Shown: piece after piece, positions 24,901 through 35,600 of the stretch
Numbering within the stretch: position 1 is the first letter of the stretch
How the letters are laid out: each line of letters starts with the position of its first letter
Source of the DNA: Fistulifera solaris
Taxonomy: Eukaryota > Bacillariophyta > Bacillariophyceae > Naviculales > Stauroneidaceae
DNA: 64,000 nucleotides
Direction: 5' to 3'
NCBI GenBank assembly: GCA_030295235.1
Contig: AP026132.1
Location: 503,501 to 567,500, forward strand
The notes under the pieces: generated by a model
Told to the model about the DNA's origin: nothing
The model's database searches: none
What the model saw: the letters and a program-made list of their open reading frames with translations, nothing else
Made by a program: the position numbers and the translations under genes

Positions 24901-26661
24901 TCGAAGCCCCACAGACCTTGATGCGCGTCATCGCCACACACTATTCTTCGCAACTAACAAAGCAAATTTTTGGGATTTTGGGAAGTCTAGCTATTCTGGG
25001 CGCTCCAGCGGATTTCATTTCAAACGTGGGGAGTGGTGTGCGGGACTTTTTTACGAGCCAATACAAGGCGCTGTTCACGGCCCCCGCCAGTTCATAGAAG
25101 GGCTTGAGGCAGGGACGCAGAGCCTCGCTCGAGGAGTGTTTGTCGGAGTGGTTCGAGGAGTGTCGAATGTCACAGAAGTTGTAAATACTAATCTCGCTGG
25201 CTTGACTGCCGACGATGAATTCATGGACGAGAGACGCGCGTACCAACGAATCATGACGGATACGATCAGTAGAGGACTAGAACACCGTACTTTCTCGGAT
25301 TCTCTTTATCTTGCTGGGGCCAGTGTGGCCCGAAGTGTCAGATCGGGCGCATTGGGCATTGTTGAACAGCCTGGGGTTTATGCTTCTAAACAGGGGCCCG
25401 TTGGTTTTGCTAAAGGTGTTGGAAAGGCCTTAATTGGCGCCGTGGTCAAACCCGTGGTTGGCATTGGTGATGCAGCTGTCTTGGTAATGAATCATCTCTC
25501 GGATGCAACGAGCAAGAAGAGGATAATTCCGAAATTACCAATCCGGATGAGGAGAGCTTTACCTTGTCGCTCTATTGAGAAGATAAATTGCGTGCGGTTG
25601 GAACCGTTTGACGAGCGAGCCGCTAAAGCACAGAGAATTGTGACAGGAGGCGACACTTTGGATGATGTCTACATCGGACACATCGACATCCCGAATCATC
25701 TGATCATCGCTAGTGAGCAATGTCTCTGGGCTATTGATAGGAGATCTCGAGAACCATGGTGCGTTGATTGGGAAGAAATAAGCCATTTCGGAACATCGGA
25801 TGGGGGGATTCGTATTGTTATATTTAGTCAGAATGGCGTGAAAGCTTACATGTTTCAGACGGAGAGTATTGCTCAATCGACACAGCTTCATAATCTCCTG
25901 TCCATGCAAAGTCGAAAGATGGTAAGTCTCGCAATAATTATCCCATGAACGGTGTGTTGTGAGTTGTACTCATGGCGCATTTTGATTACTTGGAAAGGCA
26001 AATTGCTCGGAACTTGAGGGCGCAATCTTGAGTGCTGACCCTGATAGCCTGTCACGGCGAACCATTCCCGGCATCAAAGCCAGACAAGTCGACCACGTGT
26101 TCGGGAGTATCAACAACTCTAAACGAAGACTCGGAAGCAATGTAAAAGATGAAGTTGACCTAGTGGAGCAATGTCGTGCGCGTGTTCGTGCTATCGGAAG
26201 TGAGTCGTCAAGCTACTTTAGAAGTCTTGATGACGAGGCATGGACGCTTGTCTCCAATTGGGGACAAGTTTTTTCTGGTCTGAGTTCCCGCAGGTGCATC
26301 GTAGCCAGCATCATCAATGGCACTGGCGGGCCCCTGCAAATCAAATCTGCTAAGCTACTGGAAGGCGGTAGTCCTTGCTATTCCATCCCCACAAAAGAGT
26401 ATAACGCACAACAGGGAATTTTGTACTCGGGCGGATGTATTCTTTTTTTTTGCATGGGGCGTAGCACCGAACTTGCTCCAAGCTGGAAACGTCTTCATGC
26501 ATATCGAAACAAATGCATTTGAATGCGAACTGGCGGATCACAAAGACCGTGCTACGTACGGGAAAGCGATGCCCGGTTACAAAGTAGGATTCCTAGAAAA
26601 AAGCTACGATGACAGTGGCTGGTGGGCAAAGTATTGGATACTTGCTCGCTCTGTAAAATAA
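15913..26661 (+). CDS. VPS13: VPS13 (chorein) bridge-type lipid transfer protein
   Basis: About 3403 residues in nine exons: 15913-15937, 16000-17099, 17156-19618, 19679-20610, 20673-21456, 21540-24200, 24268-24774, 24846-25921, 25998-26661. The tiny first exon supplies MPKQAIVA, joined to LEEVFGEYVLNLSKDDLK, the classic chorein N-terminus; KMHVPWKNLEKET is the next conserved block. The middle is the long beta-groove region with the WEYHAEF segment; the C-terminal ATG2/VPS13 block (ILGSLAILGAPADFISNVG, then GLEAGTQSLARGVF) and a PH-like part follow. VPS13 channels bulk lipids at membrane contact sites. Six suspect runs break frames: A5 16419, T3 18340, T4 18555, C6 21408, T6 25047, T9 26443; net correction is zero and the total is divisible by three. 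An extra beta-rich tail of about 130 residues follows the PH-like part. Confidence 0.9.
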
Positions 26662-27051
26662 TGCTGTATATTATGCAAGACCTGCCTCGTTGTGCGTTTG
26701 AGAGGTTTTACTAGTCTTTTTCTCGGTGCCCTAATAGTCTACGCCAGGACCCAGGACGTATTACAGTGAGTGAGTCACTATCGTCCCGCGACTCGAATCT
26801 TCAGTTTATTACGTAGTAGTTGGCGGTTGGCGGTCTTCTTTTAACGAAAGCAGTACCGGATAGTGTTGCATGGTACTAAGAGCTGGAGAAAACGCATCGT
26901 AACCTTAGCGTGAAAAGATGACTGACTTCTTTTTGAAAGAAGTAGAGATCGAGAAGGCTTATTACTTGTATTGCATTGTTGCGATGCGATTCCACTCGCA
27001 TTTAATACCTTGTTTTACTTCCTCGCTGACAGGCATAATCACCTTGATCAA
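26662..27051. other. Intergenic region upstream of the GPR107-like gene
   Basis: 390 bp. It contains a TGAGTCA bZIP/AP-1-like site at 26771-26777. A pyrimidine tract followed by GACAG at about 27027-27032, just before the start codon, could be the acceptor of a 5'-UTR intron. No gene seen. Confidence 0.35.
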
Positions 27052-28624
27052 ATGATCCGAGAACGAAAGAACAGCAGCAGCTTGTCGATAACGACGACCA
27101 GGCTGCTAGGTTTACTCGCAATTCTGAGTTGTTTCGCAGCGTGCGCCGCCCACAAAGATCGATATACCATTTCGACTGCTCGAAGTTTTGTGCCTCTCGG
27201 TGATCCATTTGGCTTCGAAAAGGGAGGGCACTTCGAACTCAAAGTTTTTCACTATGAACGGAAACAGAAAACAAAGGGGACCAAGCTTGTCAGAATGGAA
27301 GGAGGCTTCTTTTGCAACGATTTAAAAACGAAGCGGAATTTACCAAATTTAGAGAGAATGTGCAGAACAATCACAGCATTTGCGTTTTTGATTACGACAC
27401 GAGTGACGATCCGTTCGACGGCATGTCCGGAGAGTTTGGGGACGGCGGAGAGATCGAATCGGCCGAGGGCGGCATTTTGCTCTCGATGGAGTCAGGGACG
27501 AAGGCAATCTCTTACACGTTCCGAGCGGGCGAAGAGGGGCTCTACTTTCTCATGTATCAAGTTTGTCCTTATCAACCGATCACTTTATCGCGTTTCGAAG
27601 TGGAATTTCACTGGTACAACTTCGACCGTTATGGGAACCGCTCGTATTTACCGGTGGGCGAGATGGATCTGCCTTCCATTTACTTCTTCTTTTCGATATG
27701 CTACCTCGTTTGCTTCCCTAGCATGGGCGGTAAATATCGCAAAGATTCAACGAAGCGGAAAAGGGATTTTCACGAGGGCATCAGATGGGTCTGGTCGACC
27801 AGTTGTGTTTGCTATACATCAGCTGATGTCGTTCCTTATATTTCTCAAATGCCTATCGATATTTGCCGAAAGTATTCGTTACCATTTTCTCAAAGAGAAC
27901 GGTCATGCTGACGTCTGGTCATTCTTCTTTTACGCTCTAAACTTTGTGAAAGGGATTTTTCTATTTACGGTGATACTCTTGATCGGCTCGGGATGGAGTT
28001 TTGTGAAACCCTTTTGAGTCAAAAGAAAAGAAGATCATCTGCGCCGTCCTTGTGCTACAAGTTATGAACAGCATTTCTCTAGCCGTCCTTTCCCGGGAAA
28101 TCAACGGAGAACAAGGATACAGTAAATGGACCGCCGTCATGCATTTAGTTGACATTATCTGTTGTTGTGTCGTTCTCCTTCCGATCGTTTGGCAAGTCAA
28201 TGCCTTGGAGCAGACTGTCAACCCCGACGGTGAGGCGTACGATGAAGACCGGGGAAGTGAGTTGGAATCGGGAAGCAGAGGGCAAATCATCTCAAAGCTC
28301 AAACTGTTTCGATCCTTCTATCTCTTAGTCGTGGCCTACATATATTCGACTCGAATCCTTACCTACATGTTGGGTTCCATGCTCGACTACCGACATACTT
28401 GGGTGCGCCACGCTGTCGTTGAACTAGTGACGCTTGCATTTTACGTGATTGTCGGTTCCATGGTAAGTCTTTTCTTGTGACTTGATTGGTGCTTTTGTAA
28501 AATGACTTCATTCTCACTTGTTACACCCCATCAGTTCCGTCCTATGCCTCATAACCCATATTTGAGCGTCAGTAATACAGATGACACCGAGGGAGATAGA
28601 GAACTCGTCATTAGCAAAGTTTAG
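27052..28624 (+). CDS. GPR107/GPR108-like lung seven-transmembrane protein
   Basis: Exons 27052-28462 and 28535-28624 (intron 28463-28534), about 499 residues. A signal peptide (LLGLLAILSCFAACAA) is followed by a luminal beta-rich domain and then seven hydrophobic helices, from SIYFFFSICYLV to ELVTLAFYVIVGSM. The GWSFVKP motif after TM3 and the FRPMPHNPYL tail are hallmarks of the LUSTR family. These proteins cycle between Golgi, TGN and endosomes and act in trafficking and recycling. Frame breaks: T4 at 27310-27313 (one short), T3 at 27709-27711 (one extra), T4 at 28012-28015 (one extra); with these repaired the total is divisible by three. The last short exon carries the cytosolic tail. Confidence 0.85.
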
Positions 28625-28708
28625 TGTCACGATCGTTAGTTTCAGTGCACCGGTTGGTTAGGATTCTTCTATAAATACATGCTACTAATAAATATTTGTT
28701 GACGTACT

Positions 28709-29794
28709 CTACGCTGACAAGGGAACTTTTCGTCGGGGACCCGGTGTTCTTCTCCACATCAAGTCCTCAATAACATTTCCTTGATTGTCGCGCACATCGA
28801 ATCGGAGAGGAAGAAAGTAGTCGGAAAGACCGACGGGAGTATTGATTTGGATCCCCTGCAAAACGTACGGTGAGACCCACCGTAATATAATCATTCGACA
28901 CAAAAGCAACAACATAAAACTCTTACTCCGAGCATTGCAATGCGCGTATTCGCATCTACATCGGCGCGCGTCACAATTTGCAACATCATATCGTCCATGG
29001 GCTGAAACAGGGCGTACGGCAGTTCGACCATGGGATCGAGGGCTTGTTCGATTTGTGCCGCATACGGCAACAAAGTGGACGCCACGTACGCTTGTTGGGC
29101 ATCCAAGGCGGTCGCGATGGAACGCACCGGAGCGGCGTCTCCCCGGTACACGGCGCTCGCGTACTGCGCCGCGGCAATGGCGGAACCGCAACACGTCCCC
29201 AATTGCCGTTGCCCGCGGCGTTGCAGTTTACCGATTTGACCATCGGCACTGATCCCGACGTGAGGACCGTACACCACCAAACACGAATCGGGCATGCGCG
29301 AGGTCATGGCCATGAATCCGGAAAGACCCGCAAACGGAAATCCCGCCAAGCCTCCCAACGTAAAGTGCGATCCGAAATAGTTCTGCAGAGATTCTTCGAG
29401 CGGACGATTGACTTCATCGGAACACAAGGAAGTTGCCACGAGTGTATCGGGTCCGTATCCGTACGGTTGTAAGGCGGCGTAGACTTTCTGGACGAGTTCG
29501 GCGTTGGTGACGGCATTTTTATAACAGTTGGCGACTTGTGCAACGCAGGTCTGTTGGATGCATGTGAGAGAAAAGAAAGGCACGTCTGCGGAACAACATG
29601 CCGACTTACTTTGTAGGGATAGTTGTCGGCTGCTTGGGAGGGAAGAGGGAGGAGTGCTCCGCTGACCATGGGTCCAAAGAATTCACGACGAGTGGCCTGC
29701 CGTGGAGTGAAATTTGTTGTATCTTTTTTGATAGGAAAAAAGCTGCCGTCGCGTGAAGCGATACTAAAGTACATAACAGTGTTCTCCTGGGCAT
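28709..29794 (-). CDS. Theta-class carbonic anhydrase (LCIB/CGHR family), predicted thylakoid-lumen targeted
   Basis: Exons 29610-29794, 28927-29550 and 28709-28855 (introns of 59 and 71 bp), about 318 residues after adding one base to a six-base run at 29724-29729 (or 29735-29740). The mature part carries the LCIB-type signature: CSDEVNRPLEESL, LGGLAGFPFAG, YGPHVGIS, GTCCGSA and a C-terminal GIQINTPVGLSDYFLPLRF. Cys, Asp and His/Cys spacing fits the zinc site of theta-CAs, which hydrate CO2 or dehydrate bicarbonate. The presequence is tripartite: a signal peptide ending in TAAFFLS (ASAFAP-like, Phe at +1), a transit stretch, then a twin-arginine signal (ATRREFFGP, hydrophobic core, SQAAD cleavage site). 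That predicts the thylakoid lumen, where a Phaeodactylum theta-CA serving the pyrenoid is known. Whether this is that same gene is inference. Confidence 0.88.
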
Positions 29795-30196
29795 TATCAA
29801 ATGGACTAGATGATGTAATAGACGAAGGAATGATTTGATAAGTATGCAGAAAGCTGTCTGATTGTCAAAGGCAAAGTTATGAGCGAGGTGCGCCTTGTTA
29901 GTGACGACTTATTATAAGTGAGTTGTGAGTGTCAGAGCGCACCTTAAATGTAGCGTACCGGTACTCTTTGTACCTAAGTAGTCACACATAAGCCATATTC
30001 CCGAAAACGTTTCAACTCGTAGCGTGTTCGATCTTTTGTAACAATAAAACAACGATCTTTTGTCGCGATAAACGATAAACAAAACAAAATAATGCGACGA
30101 TCGAGAACTTCGACACACGATCTTGCAATTCTAGTGTTTTTCTTACGTCGTTAAGATCACGAAGAGGTTTCTATTGAACAGCAACAGCGAAACAGC
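29795..30196. promoter_or_regulatory. Divergent promoter of theta-CA and the NAD(P)-binding protein gene
   Basis: 402 bp head-to-head spacer. It holds two copies of CGATCTTTTGT at 30029-30039 and 30053-30063, further GATC-centred sites (CGATCG about 30098, CGATCTT about 30118, AGATCACG about 30154), and a 10-bp palindrome GTACCGGTAC at 29955-29964. The CO2/cAMP-responsive motifs TGACGT, ACGTCA or TGACGC known from diatom CA promoters were not found as exact matches. Confidence 0.45.
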
Positions 30197-31722
30197 ATGC
30201 GGAAAATTCGCGTCATAACAACGATCATTCTGGGCTTGTCGTTGAGCCAGGCCCTCTTGTTCAAATCGAAAACTCGCGTTCCTTCCTTGCAGCATGCGTG
30301 GGCCGACAGTAGTTATGAACGCGACATTCCGACCGAAACCATGGCGGCCGTACCGGAACCCGCGGTCGTGCCTTCGCAACCCAAGATTGTGGTGTTGGGT
30401 GCGACGGGGAAAATTGGTCGTCTTGTTGTGAGTCAACTCTTGGAAACGAATGGGGAAGCGACCATTGTCGCCGTCGTCCGCGATTACGACAAGGCGTGTC
30501 GAGTGTTATACGATGATTTGATTACCGTGAACAAGAAAAAGCGTCCCGTTTTACAAATTGTCGAGGCCAATTTAGTGCCACCGGAGGAATTGCCGGGGTA
30601 TTCGAACATTGACGAGGACGAGGAAGAGGAATGGAGGAAACGTGCAACGTCCGCGGCGGCGTTTTATGGAACTTCCATTCAAGACTACAACAATCAACAC
30701 GCATATCCGGCCGATGAAGTACTGGAAGATGCCATTCGGGGATGTACAGCCATTATCAGTTGCGTCGGATCGGTCCGACCCACGAATTTGTGGACCGACT
30801 TTTGCTCCTCTGGAGGGTGTGGCGGAAGGATGTCAGTGCGTGGTGTTCCGATGCGCGGCATCCGTACTACGTGCATTATCGGAGTACCCGGAGAGCCTTG
30901 GCACTCGCGGAAAAAGAACAATTGCGACGACAGTCTCTGCAAACACTCGAGGAGGACGATACCTTGAAACGAAAAAGTACGGACGTACCGTCGCGTATTC
31001 GCTTTGTGCGCATTTCGGACCTGTGTCTGCAGCAACAACCCTGGCACTTTGTTCCGCTGCTGACGAATATTATGCACTCGATGGTGTTTCGCTATCAAGA
31101 CATGACGGAACAAGTGCTGCAATCGAGCAGTTTGGTTGATACCATTGTACTTCGACCGGGGGATCTTTCCGATGACGAGAGAAATGTCAACACGACGGCC
31201 CTTCAAGTCGATCCATCCGGAAAACTGCCGTCACCATCCCGAGTGGGTCGGGAGGATGTGGCTTCCTTGGCCGTTTCTTCGGCCTTGTTTCGTATTCCCA
31301 ACGCCACACAGGCGTCTCATTACACGCTGGCCGTGCGGTGGGTGGGAGAAGATTTACATCCGTATCCCGCACAAGGAACGATGAAGGATGGTTTCGCGAA
31401 TGCACACGCTTGTCTCCGTCATGCATTTCAAAAGAAAATAGCATCTACCGCCCGACGGCGGAACATCAAACCGTATGCACTCTTTACGACCATTCCGGTC
31501 TACACGATGTTGTTTCTACTATTGAGATCACTGACGCATAATCTTCTACCTCTCGTTCTCTCTCATTTACCGGGAAAAACAATTTTGTTGCCGTTCATTT
31601 CTCGCATCGGCAAACTAATGGCGCTCGTGTGCGGCGTCCTGGCGGGGCAATTGGGTGCGCTGCAGCAGATTTCTTTTTCGCGATTTTTCGCCAAGAGTGC
31701 TCCGAAATTCATTTCCTTTTGA
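30197..31722 (+). CDS. NAD(P)-binding atypical SDR-like membrane protein with N-terminal signal
   Basis: Single exon, about 508 residues after adding one T to the T4 run 30800-30803, which joins LWTDF to LLLWRVW. The N-terminus is hydrophobic (VITTIILGLSLSQA), consistent with a signal peptide, perhaps the first part of a plastid presequence with Leu at +1. At about residue 65 is a Rossmann dinucleotide motif KIVVLGATGKIG (GxxGxxG), as in NmrA-like/atypical short-chain dehydrogenases. Later blocks (ISCVGS, TIVLRPGDLSDD) also fit that fold. Near the C-terminus two hydrophobic segments (VYTMLFLLLRSL and LMALVCGVLAG) suggest membrane attachment. The substrate is unknown. It diverges from the theta-CA gene; functional linkage is not shown. 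Confidence 0.7.
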
Positions 31723-31830
31723 AACAAACTACTGTAACTATTAATTCATTCATAAGCAACTAAAGCGTTCTGTATCCATAATATTGTCTGTCGACACAAT
31801 TCTTTGAAGCAGATTTCTACAAAATCTTAA

Positions 31831-32254
31831 TTATCCGAGTCGCTGCTGCATTTGAGCCATATTTTGCTGTTGTTCTAATTGCGCCTCATTCGCCTTTTGC
31901 AGAATGACTCCGACACGTTGCTGCGTCTCCAAATATTTGGAAACGCATCGGTCCTGTGGGGCAAAGTTGAGCGAGAATCATCCAACGATGCAAGGAAGCA
32001 ATCGCGTCTACTACTTACGGTGCACGTCATTTCCCCCAATGTAATATCCGGATCGCGATGACGCCGAGCGGCACACTTGGTGAAGCAAGAAGAAGCAATT
32101 TTATTGAACAGATCTGCAGGAAAAGTGAGAGTAGTGACGTATAGCGGACTCGACAGTTCCAGCATCACGTACCTGTGTACATTTCCATTTCAACTTTCGC
32201 CGCCTGTACCGGATCCGGCCCTTGTTGTTGTTGTCCACCGGAAAGCCAGCTCAT
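31831..32254 (-). CDS. TIM10: Mitochondrial intermembrane-space chaperone Tim10
   Basis: Three short exons, 32173-32254, 32019-32113 and 31831-31953 (introns of 59 and 65 bp), give a 99-residue protein with no frame problem. It carries the twin CX3C signature of small TIMs: CFTKC in exon 2 and CTDRC formed across the second splice junction, separated by 16 residues, within a two-helix hairpin, and a Gln-rich C-terminus ending in MQQRLG. Small TIMs escort hydrophobic precursors across the mitochondrial intermembrane space after import by Mia40. Length and the DLFNKIASS and SKYLETQQRVG blocks favour Tim10 over Tim9. Because no exon is long, this gene is easily missed by ORF scanning. Confidence 0.9.
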
Positions 32255-32656
32255 GTTTCCGTCGCTTTCTTTCGAGATTATCTAATTAGCAAGACAACGA
32301 TAGTCGCTTTGGTTGTGAATGAAGGGCAAGCTATGAGGGCATTTTCGTGTGATGTTGCTCCGCAAAAATAGGACGCCTTTCTACTTTTTGAACAAGGGAA
32401 ATTCCGCATTCCTTCTTATCAGTATAAATCTTTTATGTAGGCGCAAGATTGTATCAGTCACGGATAAGGACTTTTACCTATAACCTTAACGAAAACAAGA
32501 AAATCAGGTTTGCAGTTTGCAGTTTGCGCAGAGACACCACGACGAGATGCGAAACAGATTTTTTGTTTGATATCATAACAATAACATCCTGTCATGGTCA
32601 TCATCGTCAAAGCGTCCGAATAAAGAGTTGGGCGGATTCGCTATACTATTGCAAGG
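32255..32656. other. Divergent intergenic region between TIM10 and the STAND gene
   Basis: 402 bp. It contains a directly repeated GTTTGCA near 32510-32525 and AT-rich stretches. No gene or RNA seen. Confidence 0.4.
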
Positions 32657-35600
32657 ATGTCAGAGATGTCCTCCGTCGCCGATCTCGCCGAGGAAACAAA
32701 ACTACCCGAAAATCTGATCGAATTCGATAAACTCGTCGAGGATGCTTATCAGCAAGAAATTGCCTTATTTACAATACGCGGTCAAAGTATCCCCACGGCT
32801 TTATCCGTTCATGATCTTACGGAGAATACGAAACGACGAGAAGAAACGCGTCTCGATGTCATTGATGCATGGCGAAGACTCTTGCAGCAGATGAAACACC
32901 GCGCGGTTTTCATCGAGCACGTGACCTCCCTCGAGCGTGCGTTTCTTGATATCGAAGATATTCACAAAACAGAATATCGTCGCCTAATCACACTGGTCGA
33001 CTTATTGACGCAGACGGTGGAACATTCGGATCGGGATGTTTCTTGTCGCTTTGTCACTCTGCTCGAAGTCTTATTATCGTATTCCGACGACTGGGTCCTT
33101 TCGAACGACATTGCGCCATTCTGGGAACGTCTTCAACACGAAGTGCCAGCATCGAAGATAGCCCCGGCAAGTTTTCGGAGACGGGCCTATCGTGTTCTGG
33201 TATCACTGTCGTGGGTTCCGAGTAGCAGCGGACTCTTGGACGCCTGTTCGTTCGATTTCAAAAAGTTGACCACCAATTATGCGGACGCCCCGACTCTGTT
33301 ACAACGCGAAGTATTTTGGAAAATTCGGGGAGGTCAACCACGACCACGACATGATTCGGTGAATCAGATACTGGATCGTCTTAAAGATGAAGCAGGCGTT
33401 TGTATCTCGATTTGGTCGACCAAAGATGGGATGGGAAGACGACCCTCGCCGCACAAGTGGCGAGCAACCCGTCCATTTTGCGAGTGTTCACCGTGGTTTG
33501 GTTGAATTTGGACAAGGAGGAGATGAGCTACGCCAAATATATCGAGTATTTGTCTGAATTAAGTCGACAGATGTCCGTCGATCTCCGATGGCCAGACGCT
33601 GTGGACCGTATCGAAGAACGGGGACTCCGGCAAGTCAGAGAGCAATCGCTGATGAGCGAAGCTCGCAAAATTATGGCAGAATATGTCGAGCGCGAAGAAT
33701 TGAGTGTCTTGCTAATACTTGATGATCTAATCGACTCAAGATGGATCAAGTGGTTTCAATTCAGTGACAGTCAGTCCATCATACTCACTACTTTGAAAAA
33801 AGAGATCGATGGGGTTGATTGGCCAGTTCAGCTCGGTGTTATGGATGAAGGGGAAGCAATCGAGCTTTTCCTTACTGAATCCAGTCTCCCTGTAGACCAT
33901 ATTTTAGGAACTACAGCTGAATTGAAAGAAATTGTAACAAGGTGCGAATTCAATCCTCTGACCGTGCGATCTGTGGCAAGATGGTTTCATTTGAAACAGG
34001 TTACGGCTGGGCACCAAAAAGCGATCGAAGAGATTTTGTTTGACATGGAGAGCTTGGCTCAATCAGAACGAAGGGAGACGAGCGAAGACGAACACGAAGA
34101 GATGGACCCAAACATGTTTGTTTTTGACGTCTTAAGTCTCATGATGGGTCCTACGACAAGCAACACAAACATAACATCGGTGGTTTTCGTCCTGTGCTTC
34201 GCAGCGCTCGAGGTTGTCTTTCCTCACCGTGTTCCTCTGGACGCTGTGTTACTGCTCTGGGAACAGGCTCTTGCGACTGAGTCTCTTGCAAGAGATGAGC
34301 TTCAAGTCACCGGCGTCTCACAAGCCGGCATACCGAAACTTGCCTGGTTCATCGCAGAAGGGTTGATACACATGGGTGTAATTCATGTTTTTGACGACGA
34401 GCAAGGAAACCCTTGGGTCCAAATTCACCACAAATTGTACGGAGAATTCGCTGCTTTGATGGCTAGAGAGATGTTTGTAAAGGCTTCGTTTGAAGTGACC
34501 GCCTCTAAATGGAATGAGGCATTTGTCACAACTTTTGTTACGCGGAGAATTCAGGTAAACATGAAAGAAGCCACATCGTGTAGCATGGAGTACGCCCTAC
34601 GACGACTTCCTGAACATATGTTGAAAGGAAACATGCTCACCACAGCGGAGAAGATCCTTACCGACGAACAATTCTTTAAAGCTCGCATCGATACTCTAGG
34701 ATGGGACAAGGCGATGGATATCCAGCTACTAAATTGTGTTGCCTTACAAGAGCGATTCGGAGAGGAGCTCGAGGGAGGAGTGACGGTAGTATTTAGACGG
34801 ACAGTCGATATGGTGAAGGAACTGGCAGGGAAAAGTTTTGATAGTGTCGAACATGCCAATCAAGCGGCTGCGCATATTTACAACAGGATTGGCTTTTTAC
34901 TGACTGGGTTGAAATTCTATGGAATTGCTATTGGTTACCTTGAGGAAGTTCAGCGTATGAACGTCCCTGACGCGATTGTGGCAACATCTCTCTACGGGGA
35001 AGGTATTTGTCATTTGAATCTCAATCAAACAGATATCGGACTGCAGAAAGCGAAAAACTGCCACTCAATCATGGAACTAGGATCTGACCTTCATGTTCTC
35101 TACACGAATATGCTACAGCTGGTTTCGTCGGCGCTGGTGGCTGCGTGCCACTACACCGAAGCCGCCCAGTTTTACCATGTCATCTGCGACAAGCTTCGAG
35201 CGGATCCGGAAAAATGGAAGCTGGAACTAAGCTCGATTTTGCTTGGACAAGCACAACTTTTTTCAGTACTGGGCGATTTTGAGAACGCCGAAACGTTTTT
35301 TTCTTGAGTGTTTGCAAATGAAAGAGAGGGCGAACGAGAAAAGTCTCGATTTGGTATCCGCGTATTCATACCTAGGGGATGTTTTTATAGAACTTGACCG
35401 GGCTGACGACGCTAAGGAGCGATATGAAGCTGCTATCGACATTCTAAGCTGTTTAAACGCCGATGACATTGACGGTGAAATTATTTTACTTTTGAAGGGA
35501 AAGCTTCATTTTCTCCGAGGTGACTACTACTCCAGCTCCGAGGCTTTTACGGTTTCCGCCGATTTGATCAATAAGTCCCCAACTTTGCTGCTCGACAAAT

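Noticed and set aside
29795-30196. CO2/cAMP-responsive elements TGACGT, ACGTCA or TGACGC in the theta-CA promoter
   Set aside because: Searched by eye; only near matches such as TGACGA and ACGTCG occur.
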